DNA from: Acorus gramineus
Lineage: Eukaryota; Streptophyta; Magnoliopsida; Acorales; Acoraceae
Direction of reading: 5' to 3'
Assembly (NCBI GenBank): GCA_030737835.1
Contig: CM060857.1
Location: forward strand, 11,543,496-11,607,495
Length of the DNA: 64,000 nucleotides
Shown: in pieces, positions 49,501 through 61,280 of the stretch
How the letters are laid out: each line of letters opens with the position of its first letter
How positions within the stretch are numbered: the first letter of the stretch is position 1
Program-made: the position numbers and the translations under genes
Notes under the pieces: generated by a model
The model's database searches: none
Seen by the model: only the letters and a program-made list of their open reading frames with translations
Told to the model about the DNA's origin: nothing

Positions 49501-51734
49501 ATTTAATGGAGGTGATAACTGTGTGAGCAAAGAGCCAAAGACTCATCATGCTGAAGAAGGGTCACTTAAATGGCAAGTCACTGACCTTTTTTCCCATGCA
49601 TTCCTCTACATTTCTTGAGAATGGGGAAACTCAAAACCATAATAGAACAGTCATTGGAACAATCATACCTTATTGATAAGTCTACATCAATAATAAAAAA
49701 AATTATAACTTTCTAAGATTGCAGGTCTATTAAATAGTAAATTTGGACATTAAAGCTTGCCAAGTCTGCAATTACACATTTCCAAGTGTTTTTAGATTTC
49801 CATATATAAATAATAAATTATTGGCAAAATCTAAAATTTTGCAGTACTGAATGAAAAATTAAAATAGAACCCTTCGCAAATACCCAACAAATAAGCGTGA
49901 TCCGGCAGATACTCGCTTGAAATTATGAATCAACTAATGAAATATGGCAAATAAAAATTATAGTTGAACAAGAGGGTACCTGGTCCTTTCTCTGTGGATT
50001 TTGTGAATGATTCCTAAATTTTATCTCCTTGATCCATCCAGGAGGTAAGCCATCAGGAGAATGCTCGAACTGAGATATTACCTACCATACATCCATTGTT
50101 CAGATAAGTTATGCTTGGAATAACTTACTACTATGAATTGTGTACAAGAGGAAATGCACTTGAGCAGCGAGGAACACCCAAAAAAAAAAAAGCAAAAAAT
50201 TGACGATGTTGAAGGACCAACATTTTTTGAGGGAATGCCAACACGTGCTTTCTTGCATTCACTTGAGGGGATTCCAAGATCTCCAAAGCTGAGATGGCGG
50301 AGAACCTGGGGCTTTGAATAGAATCTGGATCGAGTCACAGGATTAACATAGCACTACAAAAGCAAGAAAAAAGAAACACACGTGTCACTTTAATGAATGA
50401 ACCTTTATGCTAGGAGAAAAATCCTACATTACAAAAATCACTCGCTAAGGTGAAAAATCCTACACGTAGACACACATGCACACTGGAAAATATGCCCATG
50501 CCGAACAAGAGTGTCTACTACTCTGCTTAAAATCATGAGAAACCACTTGAAATCTCGCATCCCTGTAAATTTTCTCCGCGTCATGCAAGTGTGGTGGTCC
50601 AGGATAATCATCTCAAATATAAGATTGGAGAGGTCCCGTACGTACAAATATGGGATCTCTACAACTGCTGGAGATAGCAAATACCAACCCTCAGATCTTG
50701 CTTTGAATCAGCATGAAGCGCATGGTAATTGTGTGCTTGAGTGATCATTTTTGTGTGTGTGTGTGCTTGAGTGATCATTTTTAAGCCATGCCACCTATGT
50801 TTCCTTTTCTACAACATAATCCACAAAAAGCATTTGTTTGATAATAATGTTGAAATGCTGACAATTTTTGTTAATACACGACTGCTCCATTCCAATTAAT
50901 TTCCTCCTCCACTTTCATACCCTAAATCATCATCACTGGTTCAACCAAACCAAGACTGTTGAGGCCACTAAGAAGTGAACAAAATTTTCATTTTTTCCAT
51001 CCATTCTGTACACATTGTGACAAAGTTCATGTGTGGTAAATATTCAATAAATGTTATGTTCAGTACGATGCATGCACATTCGTAAATCATACGGGATAAA
51101 TATGGAAAAGTACAGATATAATGCATTCAAGCATTTGTATGGATATCCGGATTTCACATGCATTGTGTTCGGTTTGTACATTCTATTAAAACCTCATCGA
51201 TGCTTAATCCCACAAGAAAGCTAAATAAAATCTGATCACACAACTGTCTGTTAACAAAAAACCTCAAAAAGCTGAAGATTAACTACAATTAAAAACAAAC
51301 AAACAAAAAAATATTTTTCCTTTTTTTTTTTTTTGAGAATTCCTTCACTACCTTCATTATTTAGGAAAAAAAAAACTTATTTTTCTTATTAAAACTGCTC
51401 TTATTCATCCTCCAACATCATATCTAAATCGCATTTCAGGCTAAACAAAATCAAGCACGGATTCTTCTAATTCACACAATCGTTTCCAACATCTGCAAAT
51501 GATCATCGTCAGTTTCAATTAAAACACTAATTCGTCAAACAAAATCCATGTAGATACAAAATCCATATAGATCTGATCCAAACCTCCCAAACACAATCGA
51601 CACACAATTGCAATAAATAAAATAAAATAAAACTTCGCAACTACAATCACCTTGTACTTGACGCCGCTGCTCTTGCGCCGGACCTCGACGATCCATCCGT
51701 TCGGCAGCCACTCCGGCTTCTTCTCCACCACCAT
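43599..51734 (-). CDS. Methyl-CpG-binding domain protein (MBD13-like)
   Basis: Probable nuclear chromatin protein. Minus-strand exons in order: 51734-51651, 50353-50129 (donor uncertain), 50069-49980, 46065-45925, 45719-45581, 44599-43599; about 559 residues. Two MBD-type domains are visible: one from WLPNGWIVEVRRKSSGVKYK and CYVNPVTRSRFYSKPQVLRHL, the other from LPPGWIKEIKFRNHS and YYIDPVKGYIFRSMKAVFHYL. The long last exon carries a basic, AT-hook-like GPRRASKRLAG and a conserved acidic/aromatic end (SFPFGDSWPDPCIEFAFKTL). The first ATG at 51734 is used; an upstream GTG in frame is not needed. The second exon runs into a T12 tract coding four Phe, and the 59-nt intron this implies is short, so that junction needs transcript support. 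The large introns hold duplications and transposons. Confidence 0.85.
44885..45602 (-). repeat. Diverged tandem duplication covering an MBD exon edge
   Basis: 44885-45185 and 45265-45602 are related copies (for example ACAAGAAGCATTGCTGGAAC in both). The second copy includes the 3' end of MBD exon 5 and its donor at 45580. The first copy is a decayed exon scrap in the next intron with the donor destroyed. Confidence 0.8.
46035..47014 (-). repeat. Tandem duplication covering an MBD exon start
   Basis: 46035-46751 and about 46768-47014 are copies of one segment, the first enlarged by a hAT insertion. Both include the acceptor and first codons of the YYIDPVKGYIF exon. The distal copy reads YYID-VNGY, a decoy partial exon within the intron. 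It also holds the empty site CTATCTAC at 46838-46845 for the hAT element. Confidence 0.85.
46125..46570. mobile_element. Non-autonomous hAT element (446 bp) in MBD intron
   Basis: The ends CATAGTTTGAA and TTTTGAACTATG are inverted repeats; the flanks CTATCTAC (46117-46124) and CCATCTAC (46571-46578) differ at one base. The paralogous segment at 46838 has a single CTATCTAC without the element, which proves the insertion. The inside is GC-rich, with GCGGCCGCA near both ends and many TTCGAAC palindromes. It lies 60 bp from the acceptor of the exon at 46065. Confidence 0.9.
47091..48042. mobile_element. Foldback element (952 bp) in MBD intron
   Basis: The left arm AGGGTTAAACACATCTAAGT and the right end ACTTAAATGTCTTTAACCT are inverted repeats, with further arm text (CCACATAAGTCC against GGACTTATATGGG). 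It is the same family as 41331-42197. The flanking 9-mers (TCATTTTTT and TATTTTTTT) are weak evidence for a target duplication. Confidence 0.65.
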
Positions 51735-53531
51735 CTCCACCAAACCTCCGACTCCTTCGGCGATCTGTCGCTGGAACCTATTCTTCACCGATCGATCGTC
51801 GATCGATCACCTTCGCAAACACAAACCCCTCTCTCTCTCTCTCTAAAACACCGAAATCTCCCTTTCTCGCTCGTGTTGCACGATTTACGAGGTGGGGCTG
51901 TGGGAGGGGTGATTTGGACCGGATCGGACGGTCGATGTTTTTTTCGCTTATTTTTTGTATTTTTTCACCGTTGGTGGGGAGTGAAGCAGCAAAGGCGTGA
52001 AAGAGAACTTCCCCCAATGGGTTTGATTTAATGACACGTGTCAGAATTCAGTGGACGAGATGATGTGACGGCGATAAATGTTAAGTGAAGAAAAATTTTC
52101 AACTGTTGTGCTGTCGGATTTTTTTTGTTTGACGCACTCTCCCGATACGCGGCCAATAGAAGTTCTGGATTAACTAATAATTCACTGTACACTTGAATTC
52201 ATAAGGTTTAATTATTAGGTGTTAATGATATCGACTAAATCCAGACGAATTGAATTTAGACTTATCTTCTAAATATTAATTTTTAAATTTATCTTTACAT
52301 ATACGAATATTAATCAGATAAGCATAATTGACATATTGAAATATGAGTGTTAATTTGAATAAACAAATGATGTTTTAAAAAAACATGAAAATTAAAATTG
52401 AATTTTTAAGATTTATTCTCTTTTAAAAAATTTAATAATAATATAAAATTTCATGATTGTGATTAGTCATATAAGATAGATATATATGTTTATAATATAT
52501 GTCGGATTCGTATATTTTTTGAATCGATACACGGTTTTCATATCTGCACTCTAGATATTCGAATATTGGGTATTCCTGAATTTTCTTATACGGATTTGGA
52601 ACGAAAACAATTTCTTTCGTATAATTGTCATGTTTAATTTTTTTTTTTTTAGGGATATTTAGACCATTTTATAACTATGCAAACTTGAGTTACAAAAGGT
52701 CCGAAATATGAAAGGGACGAGGGCGTAAACCCCGTACTGATCATGTTGTCACAAGTAGTGCACCACATGTTCGGTCCGGGTCAAATAAAAAAGATACAGA
52801 ATAAGATAGCATGGGACAAAATGAATACTGAAGCGGATAAGGCTTCCGTCCACCTGCCTCCCAGATGGTTCTAGGTGGCACTCAAATTAGCACACAAATG
52901 TTTAAATTATAGCACTCAAATTAGCGAGTGAGTTAATTTGAATGTACAGAAACCCGAAGATGACAAGATCTTGGACAGAATGAGATCGTCCTCTATGTTT
53001 TCAACATAGAGAAACTCTTTATTGATCAGCCAATGAGTGCCATGTAGATGACTTAAAAAGAATTAAAGTGTACATCCACTTATTTTTTGTAAATAACATC
53101 ACAAATGATGATATTTTTATTAAATTATTTTTTCACATTTACGTGACAGATTCTCAGGAGACAACACAAAGATTCTTTGTAATTGTCATACAAAGAATCT
53201 AAACTCATTTTAGACGTATAGTAACAATTCATTATTAATAGTAGAAAAGCATTGATCAGTATGATTTTAAAAGGACAGTGAATCAAAACTTTTTTTTTTT
53301 TTTGAATCAAAAGGACAGTGAATCAAAACTTACTGGTTACTAAACTCAGCCTACCGGGCTATGAGCATATTTTTTCACATGCAATGTGGTTTTCCCCGAG
53401 GGTACAGTTGAGAGTTTCAATTGATCAAAAACAAGATCTTGTTCAAAGGAACAATTCCACTTTGAAAATCTATGGAAGTGGGTGGAAAGTTTTTATCAAA
53501 GATCAGGGTTGCAAAATTGTAAGCGTGAGAA
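51735..53531. other. MBD 5' flank and intergenic
   Basis: A CT repeat lies at 51830-51844 (GA on the coding strand) in the MBD leader. Beyond this is AT-rich DNA with no gene. A short direct repeat (AAAGGACAGTGAATCAAAACTT at 53269 and 53310, flanking a T tract) is the only structure noted. Confidence 0.5.
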
Positions 53532-54055
53532 CAGGGGTGCAACTCGGACGCGTTGGATCGGGTTCAGCTTTAACCCACATTGCACAGAGTTCAACACGAA
53601 CCCGAACCTGAGCTCGAGCCCGGCCTCAACCCGAAGGATTCAACCCGAACCCGACCTCAATCCGCGGGTTCGGGTCGGGTTCGGATTGAATTCGGGCTCG
53701 GGTCAGGCTCGGGTTTAATACTTAAAAGATCATAAAAATTATTTAATAAACAACACAATAAACTCTAATTAATTAAATGTATATTTACTACAAAAAAAAC
53801 TTACAAAATCTAAATAGTTTATGAATACATATTCTAAATTTTAATTAAGCCAAACATAACTTCATCGCTTTTCAACAAAAATATAAAAAAAACATTCACT
53901 AATTCAGGTTCGGGTTGAGCCCGCATAACCCGAACCCGACCCGAATTGGGTTCGGCTTAGTTCGGGTCGGGTTGAACCCGGCAGAGAAAAATCTCAACCC
54001 AAACCCGCTCATGAACCGGGTTGAGTCGGGTTCACCCACCCAAGTTGCACCCCTA
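53532..54055. mobile_element. Non-autonomous hAT element (524 bp)
   Basis: The ends CAGGGGTGCAACTCGG and AAGTTGCACCCCTA are inverted repeats. The flanks are CGTGAGAA (53524-53531) and CGTGAAAA (54056-54063), 7 of 8. The arms are degenerate TTCGGGTCGGGTT/AACCCGACCCGAA repeats around an AT-rich core of about 170 bp. Confidence 0.85.
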
Positions 54056-54136
54056 CGTGAAAAGGATTGCTTTCATTGGTGGGGTGTTTCTACTAGGGGT
54101 GGGTGTGTTTGTTTTGTGCTTCTTGGTTGTTTATTT

Positions 54137-54570
54137 TAGGGCTGCAACTTGGGTCGGGTTGAACCCGATTTTTACATGAGTTGAGTTGATCAAATCGGAT
54201 TCGAGTTGACTCACAAATCGGGTTGGATTCTGGTTGGCCTCACTCACAACCCGACCCAACCCGAACTCGTAAATTAATAGTTAAAAAAAAATTATGGCCG
54301 TTCATTCTATAGTTTCTAATCTGGGTAGTCCAAATTTTAGGTAAACCTAGCTAATCTTACAGGTTGGGTCGGGTTTATTTATTTAATTTGCACATCATGT
54401 TAGGAATTTGGGTTGGGTCGGGTTGGTTTATTTAATTACGGTTTGGGTTCGGGTTGGTCCAATTCGGGTTGAAAATCGGGTTGGGTCGGGTTAGGGTTGA
54501 ATAGTTTGGAATTCGGGTTGGATTCGGGTTAGGGTCAACCAGAACTCAACTTGCCCGAGTTGCAGCCCTA
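54137..54570. mobile_element. Non-autonomous hAT element (434 bp)
   Basis: The ends TAGGGCTGCAACTTGGG and CCCGAGTTGCAGCCCTA are inverted repeats with a perfect 8-bp duplication GTTTATTT at 54129-54136 and 54571-54578. The arms have the same GGGTCGGGTT wording as its neighbour 80 bp away, but its own TIR. Confidence 0.92.
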
Positions 54571-54706
54571 GTTTATTTTGATCTATTTCCCCTCCCTCGT
54601 GTCATTGTACTTCGATTTTTAGTACAGTCACAGGAGCAATTGTCTACCTCTCCTCTTAAAAAATATAGTTCGACTTAAAATGTTGGGGTCAAAAAAAAAA
54701 AAAAAA

Positions 54707-55886
54707 GGGTTAATTGTCTAAATACCCTTGCAGTTAACCCTCCATTATTCCTGTGTCCTCACATTTTCAAGAAAAGTTTTCTGTACTCCTATAGTAAATA
54801 TCTAATTTTTTTTACCCTCCTCTCTTTAATTCCTTCCAGCTCCACAAAATCATAGCTTCTCCCTCTGTAAGTGCATATATGTTTTCTGTAACTTGCAGAA
54901 CACAAAATATAATTTTTATTAATATTATCTGTAAGTGCATTATTATACATGTTATAGAAAAATGGTAACTCGTGAAACATTAGAGAAGCATACGTTAATG
55001 TATAACACCTGAAAATATTTTATTACAATAAATACATTAAAGCAATTGAATTCATCGAATGTTTGCATTTCGACATTCTTTTTCTACTCTAATAAATTGA
55101 GTTGTTGTCTTCCCCCAGATCTTTTTCATGTCCTTTTAGCTGAAATTGAATCTATTGTTACACATTCGAGTTAGCAAGCGTACTTCATTAGGAAGAAAAC
55201 GCAATCCAAACTATATTAGAGATGCAACAATCAATCAAACACCCAAATAAATCAAATATCAACAAGTGTGTACTCCATGACATTATAAGAGACCGGATCC
55301 AGTCAGGACTGGATCTGATCAGTTCGGTCAGTATCGAACTGGACGACATGAAAATCGAACTGCACCACTTATAAATCAAACTGCACAACTAATTGTTGGG
55401 TGTATATTTCACTCTCTTATTGGATACTGATGATATTTATGTCCAATAGTTGATTGGATCCAATAAGAGAGTGAAATATAAATCCAACAATTGATTGTGC
55501 AGTTCGATTTATAAGTAGTGCAATTCGATTTTCATGTCGTCCAGTTCGATACTGACCGAACTGACCGAATCCAATCCTGACTAAATCTAATCCCTAATGT
55601 TATGCATTAATGTATATTTTTCTGGTGTTTTACAAGTTACTATTTTACATGACATAATAATGCATTCACAGATAATATTTACATAAATTACAATTTATGT
55701 TCTGCAAGTTACTGAAAACATATATGTATTTATAGAGAAAAAACTGTAATTTTATGGGCTGTTAAAGGGAGGAGGGTAAAAAAAAAAAAAAATAGTTATT
55801 TGTTGCATGGTACCCAATTTTTTTTTAAAAGGTAGGAGCACAGAAATACCAGAGGGTTGGCTTAAGGGTATCTAGGTAATTCAATC
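54707..55886. mobile_element. Large foldback element (about 1.18 kb)
   Basis: Arms of about 290 bp are inverted copies; for example CATATATGTTTTCTGTAACT on the left matches the complement of AGTTACTGAAAACATATATG on the right. The ends are GGGTTAATTGTCTAAATACC and a diverged partner near 55866-55886. The flanks are A runs, so no target duplication can be called. The centre is occupied by a second palindrome. Confidence 0.75.
55290..55594. repeat. Inner palindrome with 140-bp arms
   Basis: Near-perfect inverted arms carry CAGTTCGGTCAGTATCGAAC on the left and its complement on the right, and share CACTCTCTTATTGGAT near the middle. The spacer is only about 20-30 bp. It is more alike between arms than the surrounding element, so it is a younger insertion or a separately maintained hairpin. 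Confidence 0.75.
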
Positions 55887-56104
55887 AAAAAAATACAATG
55901 AAAAGTTGTGCATACTTATTCTGTATGCATTTATATTTCGACTGAGCATTTGAATATTTTTTGTCAGCAATACTTTCTATGAGACCAAAAAGTTCACAAT
56001 TGATCATTTCAATTTGCGGTTCAATATGATATCTAATTATCTCAATAGGGAATGACAAAAAAATCTCGTAAAAGATAAAAATTCCCATGTCAATCATTTT
56101 TTTT

Positions 56105-56650
56105 AAAGAAAAAATCTATATAACCTTCCCGTAAACTGACTGAAATCAATATAACCCCTTTACGTTTCTTAAAATTCACATAACCCGTTGAAAAAATCTA
56201 ATAAATCCAAATAACCATCTGAATAAAATTTACATTTACAGATAATGAATATTTTGTGAATATATTTTGGTTAACACTAGTACAAAACACAGTATACCAA
56301 AAAACCAACAATGTGTTAAAAATGTGAAAAGTCTTCTATAAATGATGATTTTACCCTTCCAGACAGAGTTTTATAATATATTCAGAGAGGGTAAAATCCT
56401 CATTTTCATAGGTTTTTTTTTTACATTTTTAACGCATTGTAGTAGTTTTTTAGTATATCGTGTTTTCAGTCATGGTTAACCAAACGAAATATGCGCAAAA
56501 TATTCATCATCTATTAACAAAAATTTTATTCAGGGGTTTATTTGGATTTACTAGGTGTTTTCAGGGGGGGTTATATGGATTTTAAGAAAAGTTAGGGGGT
56601 TATATGGATTTCAGTCAGATTTCAGGGGGTTGTATGGATTTTTCCCTTTT
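56105..56650. mobile_element. Foldback MITE, ATATAACCCCCT family, copy 1
   Basis: Arms of about 250 bp: AAATCCATATAACCCCCT-type text on both sides in inverted order, and TGTTAAAAATG against CATTTTTAACGC at the centre. The same structure recurs at 60769-61280. Confidence 0.75.
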
Positions 56651-56651
56651 T

Positions 56652-57322
56652 TAAATTATATCTAAAAAAATCTTATTTCACTATTTTGGAAATACAAAAG
56701 ACTAATCTATCCTTATGTAATTAAATCCTTAACATCCCTTTAACCCTCTTAGGTTATTACAGACCAAAAACATATTTTTTTTACAAAACAACAATCTCTC
56801 TATACATGACCAAAATCAATTCTCTTGAAAGTTTTGTTATTATATATTATATTGTGTGTTTCTTATATATATATCTTACATATTGTTATTTATCATTTTT
56901 CATTATGTATAATCATAATATATAATCTAAATCTGTGTTGTGCCTCAATGCAACCGATAATATTTTAATATTCTAAATCCTTATTTACATTTTTTTTTTG
57001 CTATTCACATATTTTTATGACATCATTAATACAAATCTATTTTTTAAAAGAAGCATCAACGTTTATTAGAGTTCATCATCAACATCTCAAATTATTTTGA
57101 TACATATTTCACAAAATCCACATAACCACAAAAAATTTAGAATAAAAAAAGTTAATCTATATGAAAATGTGTGAAATATATTAACAAAATTAAGAGGGTG
57201 AAATGTTTTAATAAAGTTAAGGAGGTATGGAATATATTAAGGATCTAATTGCATAAAGGTAAATTGATCTTTTGTATTTTCAAAATTGTGAAATAAGACT
57301 TTTTTAGGTATAATTTAAAAAA
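56652..57322. mobile_element. Foldback element with 75-bp TIRs
   Basis: AAATTATATCTAAAAAAATC at 56653 is mirrored by the complement of the sequence ending at 57319 (GACTTTTTTAGGTATAATTT). The arms match over about 75 bp. The interior is AT-rich. It directly abuts the preceding foldback element. Confidence 0.7.
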
Positions 57323-58659
57323 GTGACTGATTTTGGTATTTCTAACTTTTAGAAGATTTTTTTGGTCATTTTCCCTTATCTCAATTAATATCTATAATTA
57401 AACAATTAAACATGCAAAAAAAACCAAATATAAGATGAGAGGTACATTCTAATTCTAGCAAATCCTATGTGGAGCCTATTAAAATCTAAAATATAATTTA
57501 ATAGAGTAATATGGTTCTCCCTAAAAGACTTCTTTTTATAAAAAATGATATAATATACTGTTTTTATATTGTTTTTTATATTTTAAGAAAAATTATATAT
57601 TCATTTATTAAAATATTTTCTGTTTTATCAAATGAAATTATATATTAAGTTATGAAAGTGAGTTTTTTTTATAACCTTTATATGTTATGATTGAGCTCAA
57701 AAACTACAATGGCGCAATATATATTATAGTGTATAAAGCTTTAGATAAGGTTGCAAAACGGATTGAATATATGAGCGCACTTCTCTTTATACCCGAAAAA
57801 GCCCATTGTCTCTAGGTCTGAATTGGGTTTAGAAAATGATATATCTAGCCCCTATTGCAGCCCCAATCGCATTCCACATTGATTTTTTTTTTTTTTTAGA
57901 AAAAAGAAGAAAAACAAACATTCTTTAATTGAAGTGCATGCTACTATATGAAATGAATTATATACTGAAACACATTAGTGTATTTTTTAATTAAAAAAAT
58001 GATAAATCACTATGATAGAACTGCATACACTTTGATAATACAGTATATACTATGTTATTATAATATATAGGACTACAAAACGAGCTGTAAAATAGTATGA
58101 GTGTATCAGCAATCATCGAGTTTTTCTCTTCTTGGAAACCGAAATAATGGGTTCGTCGAGGATAGTTTATGTAGATTTTTCTCGTAAATGGGGATATATA
58201 TGATTGACCAAATATTTTATTTTTTTGCATCATCACGAGCATTGTTTTTAAACATGAAATAAATTTATCTATTTATTTTTTTTATTTCGAAGAGATCTTA
58301 TATGATTGACTTTACGGTCAATATGGAATAAATTGTGACTATATATGTTAATTTTTGCATCATGATCATTGTTATAAATTATGAAATAAATTGGACATAT
58401 CATACTTTTATTAATTTTCAACATGATTATAAAGTTATATACTTATTTAATTAAATATATATTTTTATAAATTATAAAACAAGTACTCGAATGAATTTAA
58501 TGCATCCATTATTATGTTTTTTATAATGAAATATACACTTTATTAAGAGATTTCATATATCGCGTTAGTTGATTTGACGTCTGCTGTATTGGCACGCTTC
58601 TAAATGCGGATACTATATGCAATCATTTTGATTAAAGTACTTAGATTAGTTTAAACTAG
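57323..58659. other. AT-rich intergenic, nothing recognised
   Basis: No coding signal. A loose local repeat (TTTTTGCATCATCACGAGCATTG near 58222 and TTTTTGCATCATGATCATTG near 58353) is the only pattern noted. Confidence 0.5.
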
Positions 58660-59846
58660 TCTTTTTCATGCACGATGTGCATGTAAACAAAAAAAAAAAA
58701 CTTGAAAAAGTTATCCAAAACCAATACTCTTAATTTTTGTCAATCCACTTATATATGATATAATATACCATATTATATATACATAAATGATAAAATGAAA
58801 ATTTTAATAATAATTAAATAAATTGTTTGTAAAATTTATTATGAAAATACACATAAAAGAGATATGTTACGACTGAAAATGAGTTTTTTGCATATATACC
58901 ATTCAACCAACCTTATATTGTAAAAATACCTCATTTAAAACTCTGAAATCAACAATATTCCTTGAATATATAAAAAAATGACATTCATATACAATTTAAA
59001 CATTTTTTAATTATATTATTGAAAATAAGTCAAATAATAAATAATCAATGATATTTTGCTAAAATAAATTTATAACTTTTCATGTATAAATCTCATTTGG
59101 ATTCTCAATAACTTATTGGAAAGATCTTTTCGTTGTATAGTTATCACCGTTAATAAGAGTTTTGGTGGATATTGATGATATTATCCAATGTATATATAAA
59201 TACCAAAAAAATCATGAATTAAATTTTCATGAAATTATTTAAAATTTTATAACTTTTCGAGTATAACTCCTATTGAAGTGATCAATAGCTCGTTAGAAAG
59301 CGCTTTGCGATACATACTTAAGAATGTGAAATAGATTTTTTTGTAAAAATGACTATTTCACGATGAAAAATGAGATCAAACGTTGAAAATTTTATTTGAC
59401 CTAAAATTAGGTATTTATCTATATTCCATTATTATCTCAATCTAAATCTAATTTAAAAAATGATGATGTGGCATGATCAACACCATTCATTTAGATTAAA
59501 AAGATAGATTTGATTAATATTTGACATTATTTTTTAAAATATTAAAAATTATGTTTTTTTTTCTATTCTTACTCTTAATAAAAAAATAAAAAATTATAAA
59601 TACCTAAGGATAAAATTGAAAATGAAAACGTTAGAAGGGAAATGAAATTAAAAATTTGTAGATTTGAATAACATAGATTGGGTGAATATCTCATTTTATC
59701 ATTTACTTTTTTTTCCATTCTCACCTTTAATGCAAAAAATAATGATCATAAAAAAATTAAGAATAAATTCAGAAATGAAATTGTTACAAAGAAACAAAGT
59801 TGAAAAATTTAAACACTTTTGATAAGTATATAGATAGATAGACTAG
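58660..59846 (+). mobile_element. Helitron-like candidate (1.19 kb)
   Basis: The junction text ACTAGTCTTTTTCATGCAC occurs at 58655 and again at 59842. Read as Helitron ends, this would be a unit starting TCTTTTTCATGCAC and ending ...GATAGACTAG, followed by the start of another copy. I see no clear 3' hairpin and the host A/T insertion site is not clean, so the call is tentative. Confidence 0.3.
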
Positions 59847-60118
59847 TCTTTTTCATGCACAATATGAGTGTAAATATAAAAATTATTTTAAAATGACTAT
59901 ACAAATAAAGAATTGATATAGTCTAAAAAGTGAATATGAGTTATTGAGTTGGATATGAGACAATCTGTATGACAATGATTTTTTTTATCCGCATGGAGTC
60001 ATTAGTATATCTATACTGATGTGATGAGGTCAGGAAGTAAGTTGGACAACTCAATAAGTGCTGTTTTATCAAGGTTCGAATATTCACTTGATCGATCAGC
60101 AACATGTTTTAAGACTTA

Positions 60119-60350
60119 AGGTCCGTTTAAATATAAGTTTAGGTAGATTCTATGTTTAAAAAGCTAGAAATTTTGAAACTCAAATTCAAATACATTTTCA
60201 GCGTTTAGCTTTTCAAACTACAATCATCATTTTTAAGCTAAAAAATCTTGCGATTGAAAATCTAATAAAATATAGCTTTTCAAAAGCTGAGTTTGAAACA
60301 TAAAATTTTAAGAATCTCAGAGTTTCAATCTCACATTCAAACGCACTCTT
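60119..60350. mobile_element. MITE, relative of 42682-42908
   Basis: Inverted arms: TAAGGTCCGTTTAAATATAA on the left against the complement of ATTCAAACGCACTCTTAA on the right. Inside, AGCTTTTCAAACTACAATC pairs with related text. The AGCTTTTGAAAA wording matches the 42.7-kb element. Confidence 0.5.
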
Positions 60351-60768
60351 AATCAAATTGATTTAAACGCTCGCAATTAAATAAAGAAGTCAAACGCTCG
60401 TAATTAAATAAAGATGTCGTGCTTAAACATGCCACGTGTTGGCTCATGAGCACCTCACGTGGTGGCTTTATATTGATTCCGACGGTTTATATGGGAAATC
60501 TAAAGTTCATATTTGAAGTCGATTTCTAAAAACTGATATTACAAAGTAAAAATCTATTTGAAAACTGGGTTACAAACGTGGCCTTAATCCAAACACAGCC
60601 TTGGATTCATAATACAACTGTTTTATGCATAGAAAATTTTGTTTCCTAAGTACAACAGTATATATATACACAAACATTTACAAAATCCTACAGCAATATT
60701 AAATTCTCCAAACCAACGGGTCAATTAAGTGAATAATTTTCATTTGGCTGAGGATCAAATAAATTTTA

Positions 60769-61280
60769 AAAGGGAAACATCCATATAACCCCTTGTCAAC
60801 TTACTGAAATCCACATTACCCCCTAACTTTTTTTTAAATCCATATAACCCCCTCAAATACCTAGTAAATCCAAATAACCCCCTAAAAAAATTTACGTTTG
60901 CAGATACTAAATATTTTGTAAATATTATGTTTGGTTAACCCTGGTAGAAAACACAGTATATTAAAAAAAACATACAATGTGTTAAAAATGTAAAAAATCT
61001 TCTATACATGACGATTTTACTCTTCCAGATAGAGTTTTATAATATACCCAAAAAAGATAAAATCGTTATTTTTATAGGATTTTTTGTATTTTATACTTAT
61101 TGTAGTTGTTTTTTAGTATATCGTGGTTTCAGTTAGGATTAACTAAATGAAATGTGTGCAAAATATTAATTATCTATTAACAAAAATTTTATTCAAGAGG
61201 TTATTTGGATTTATTAGGTGTTTTCAGGGGGTTAAATGGATTTTAAGAAAAGTTTGGGGCGATATGGATTTAAGTGGAAA
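60769..61280. mobile_element. Foldback MITE, ATATAACCCCCT family, copy 2
   Basis: The same arms and the same order of blocks as 56105-56650 (CCATATAACCCCCT, AAATCCAAATAACCCC, TGTTAAAAATG, a centre with GATTTTAC, then the mirror). A one-armed relative lies in ABCF3 intron 11. Confidence 0.75.
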
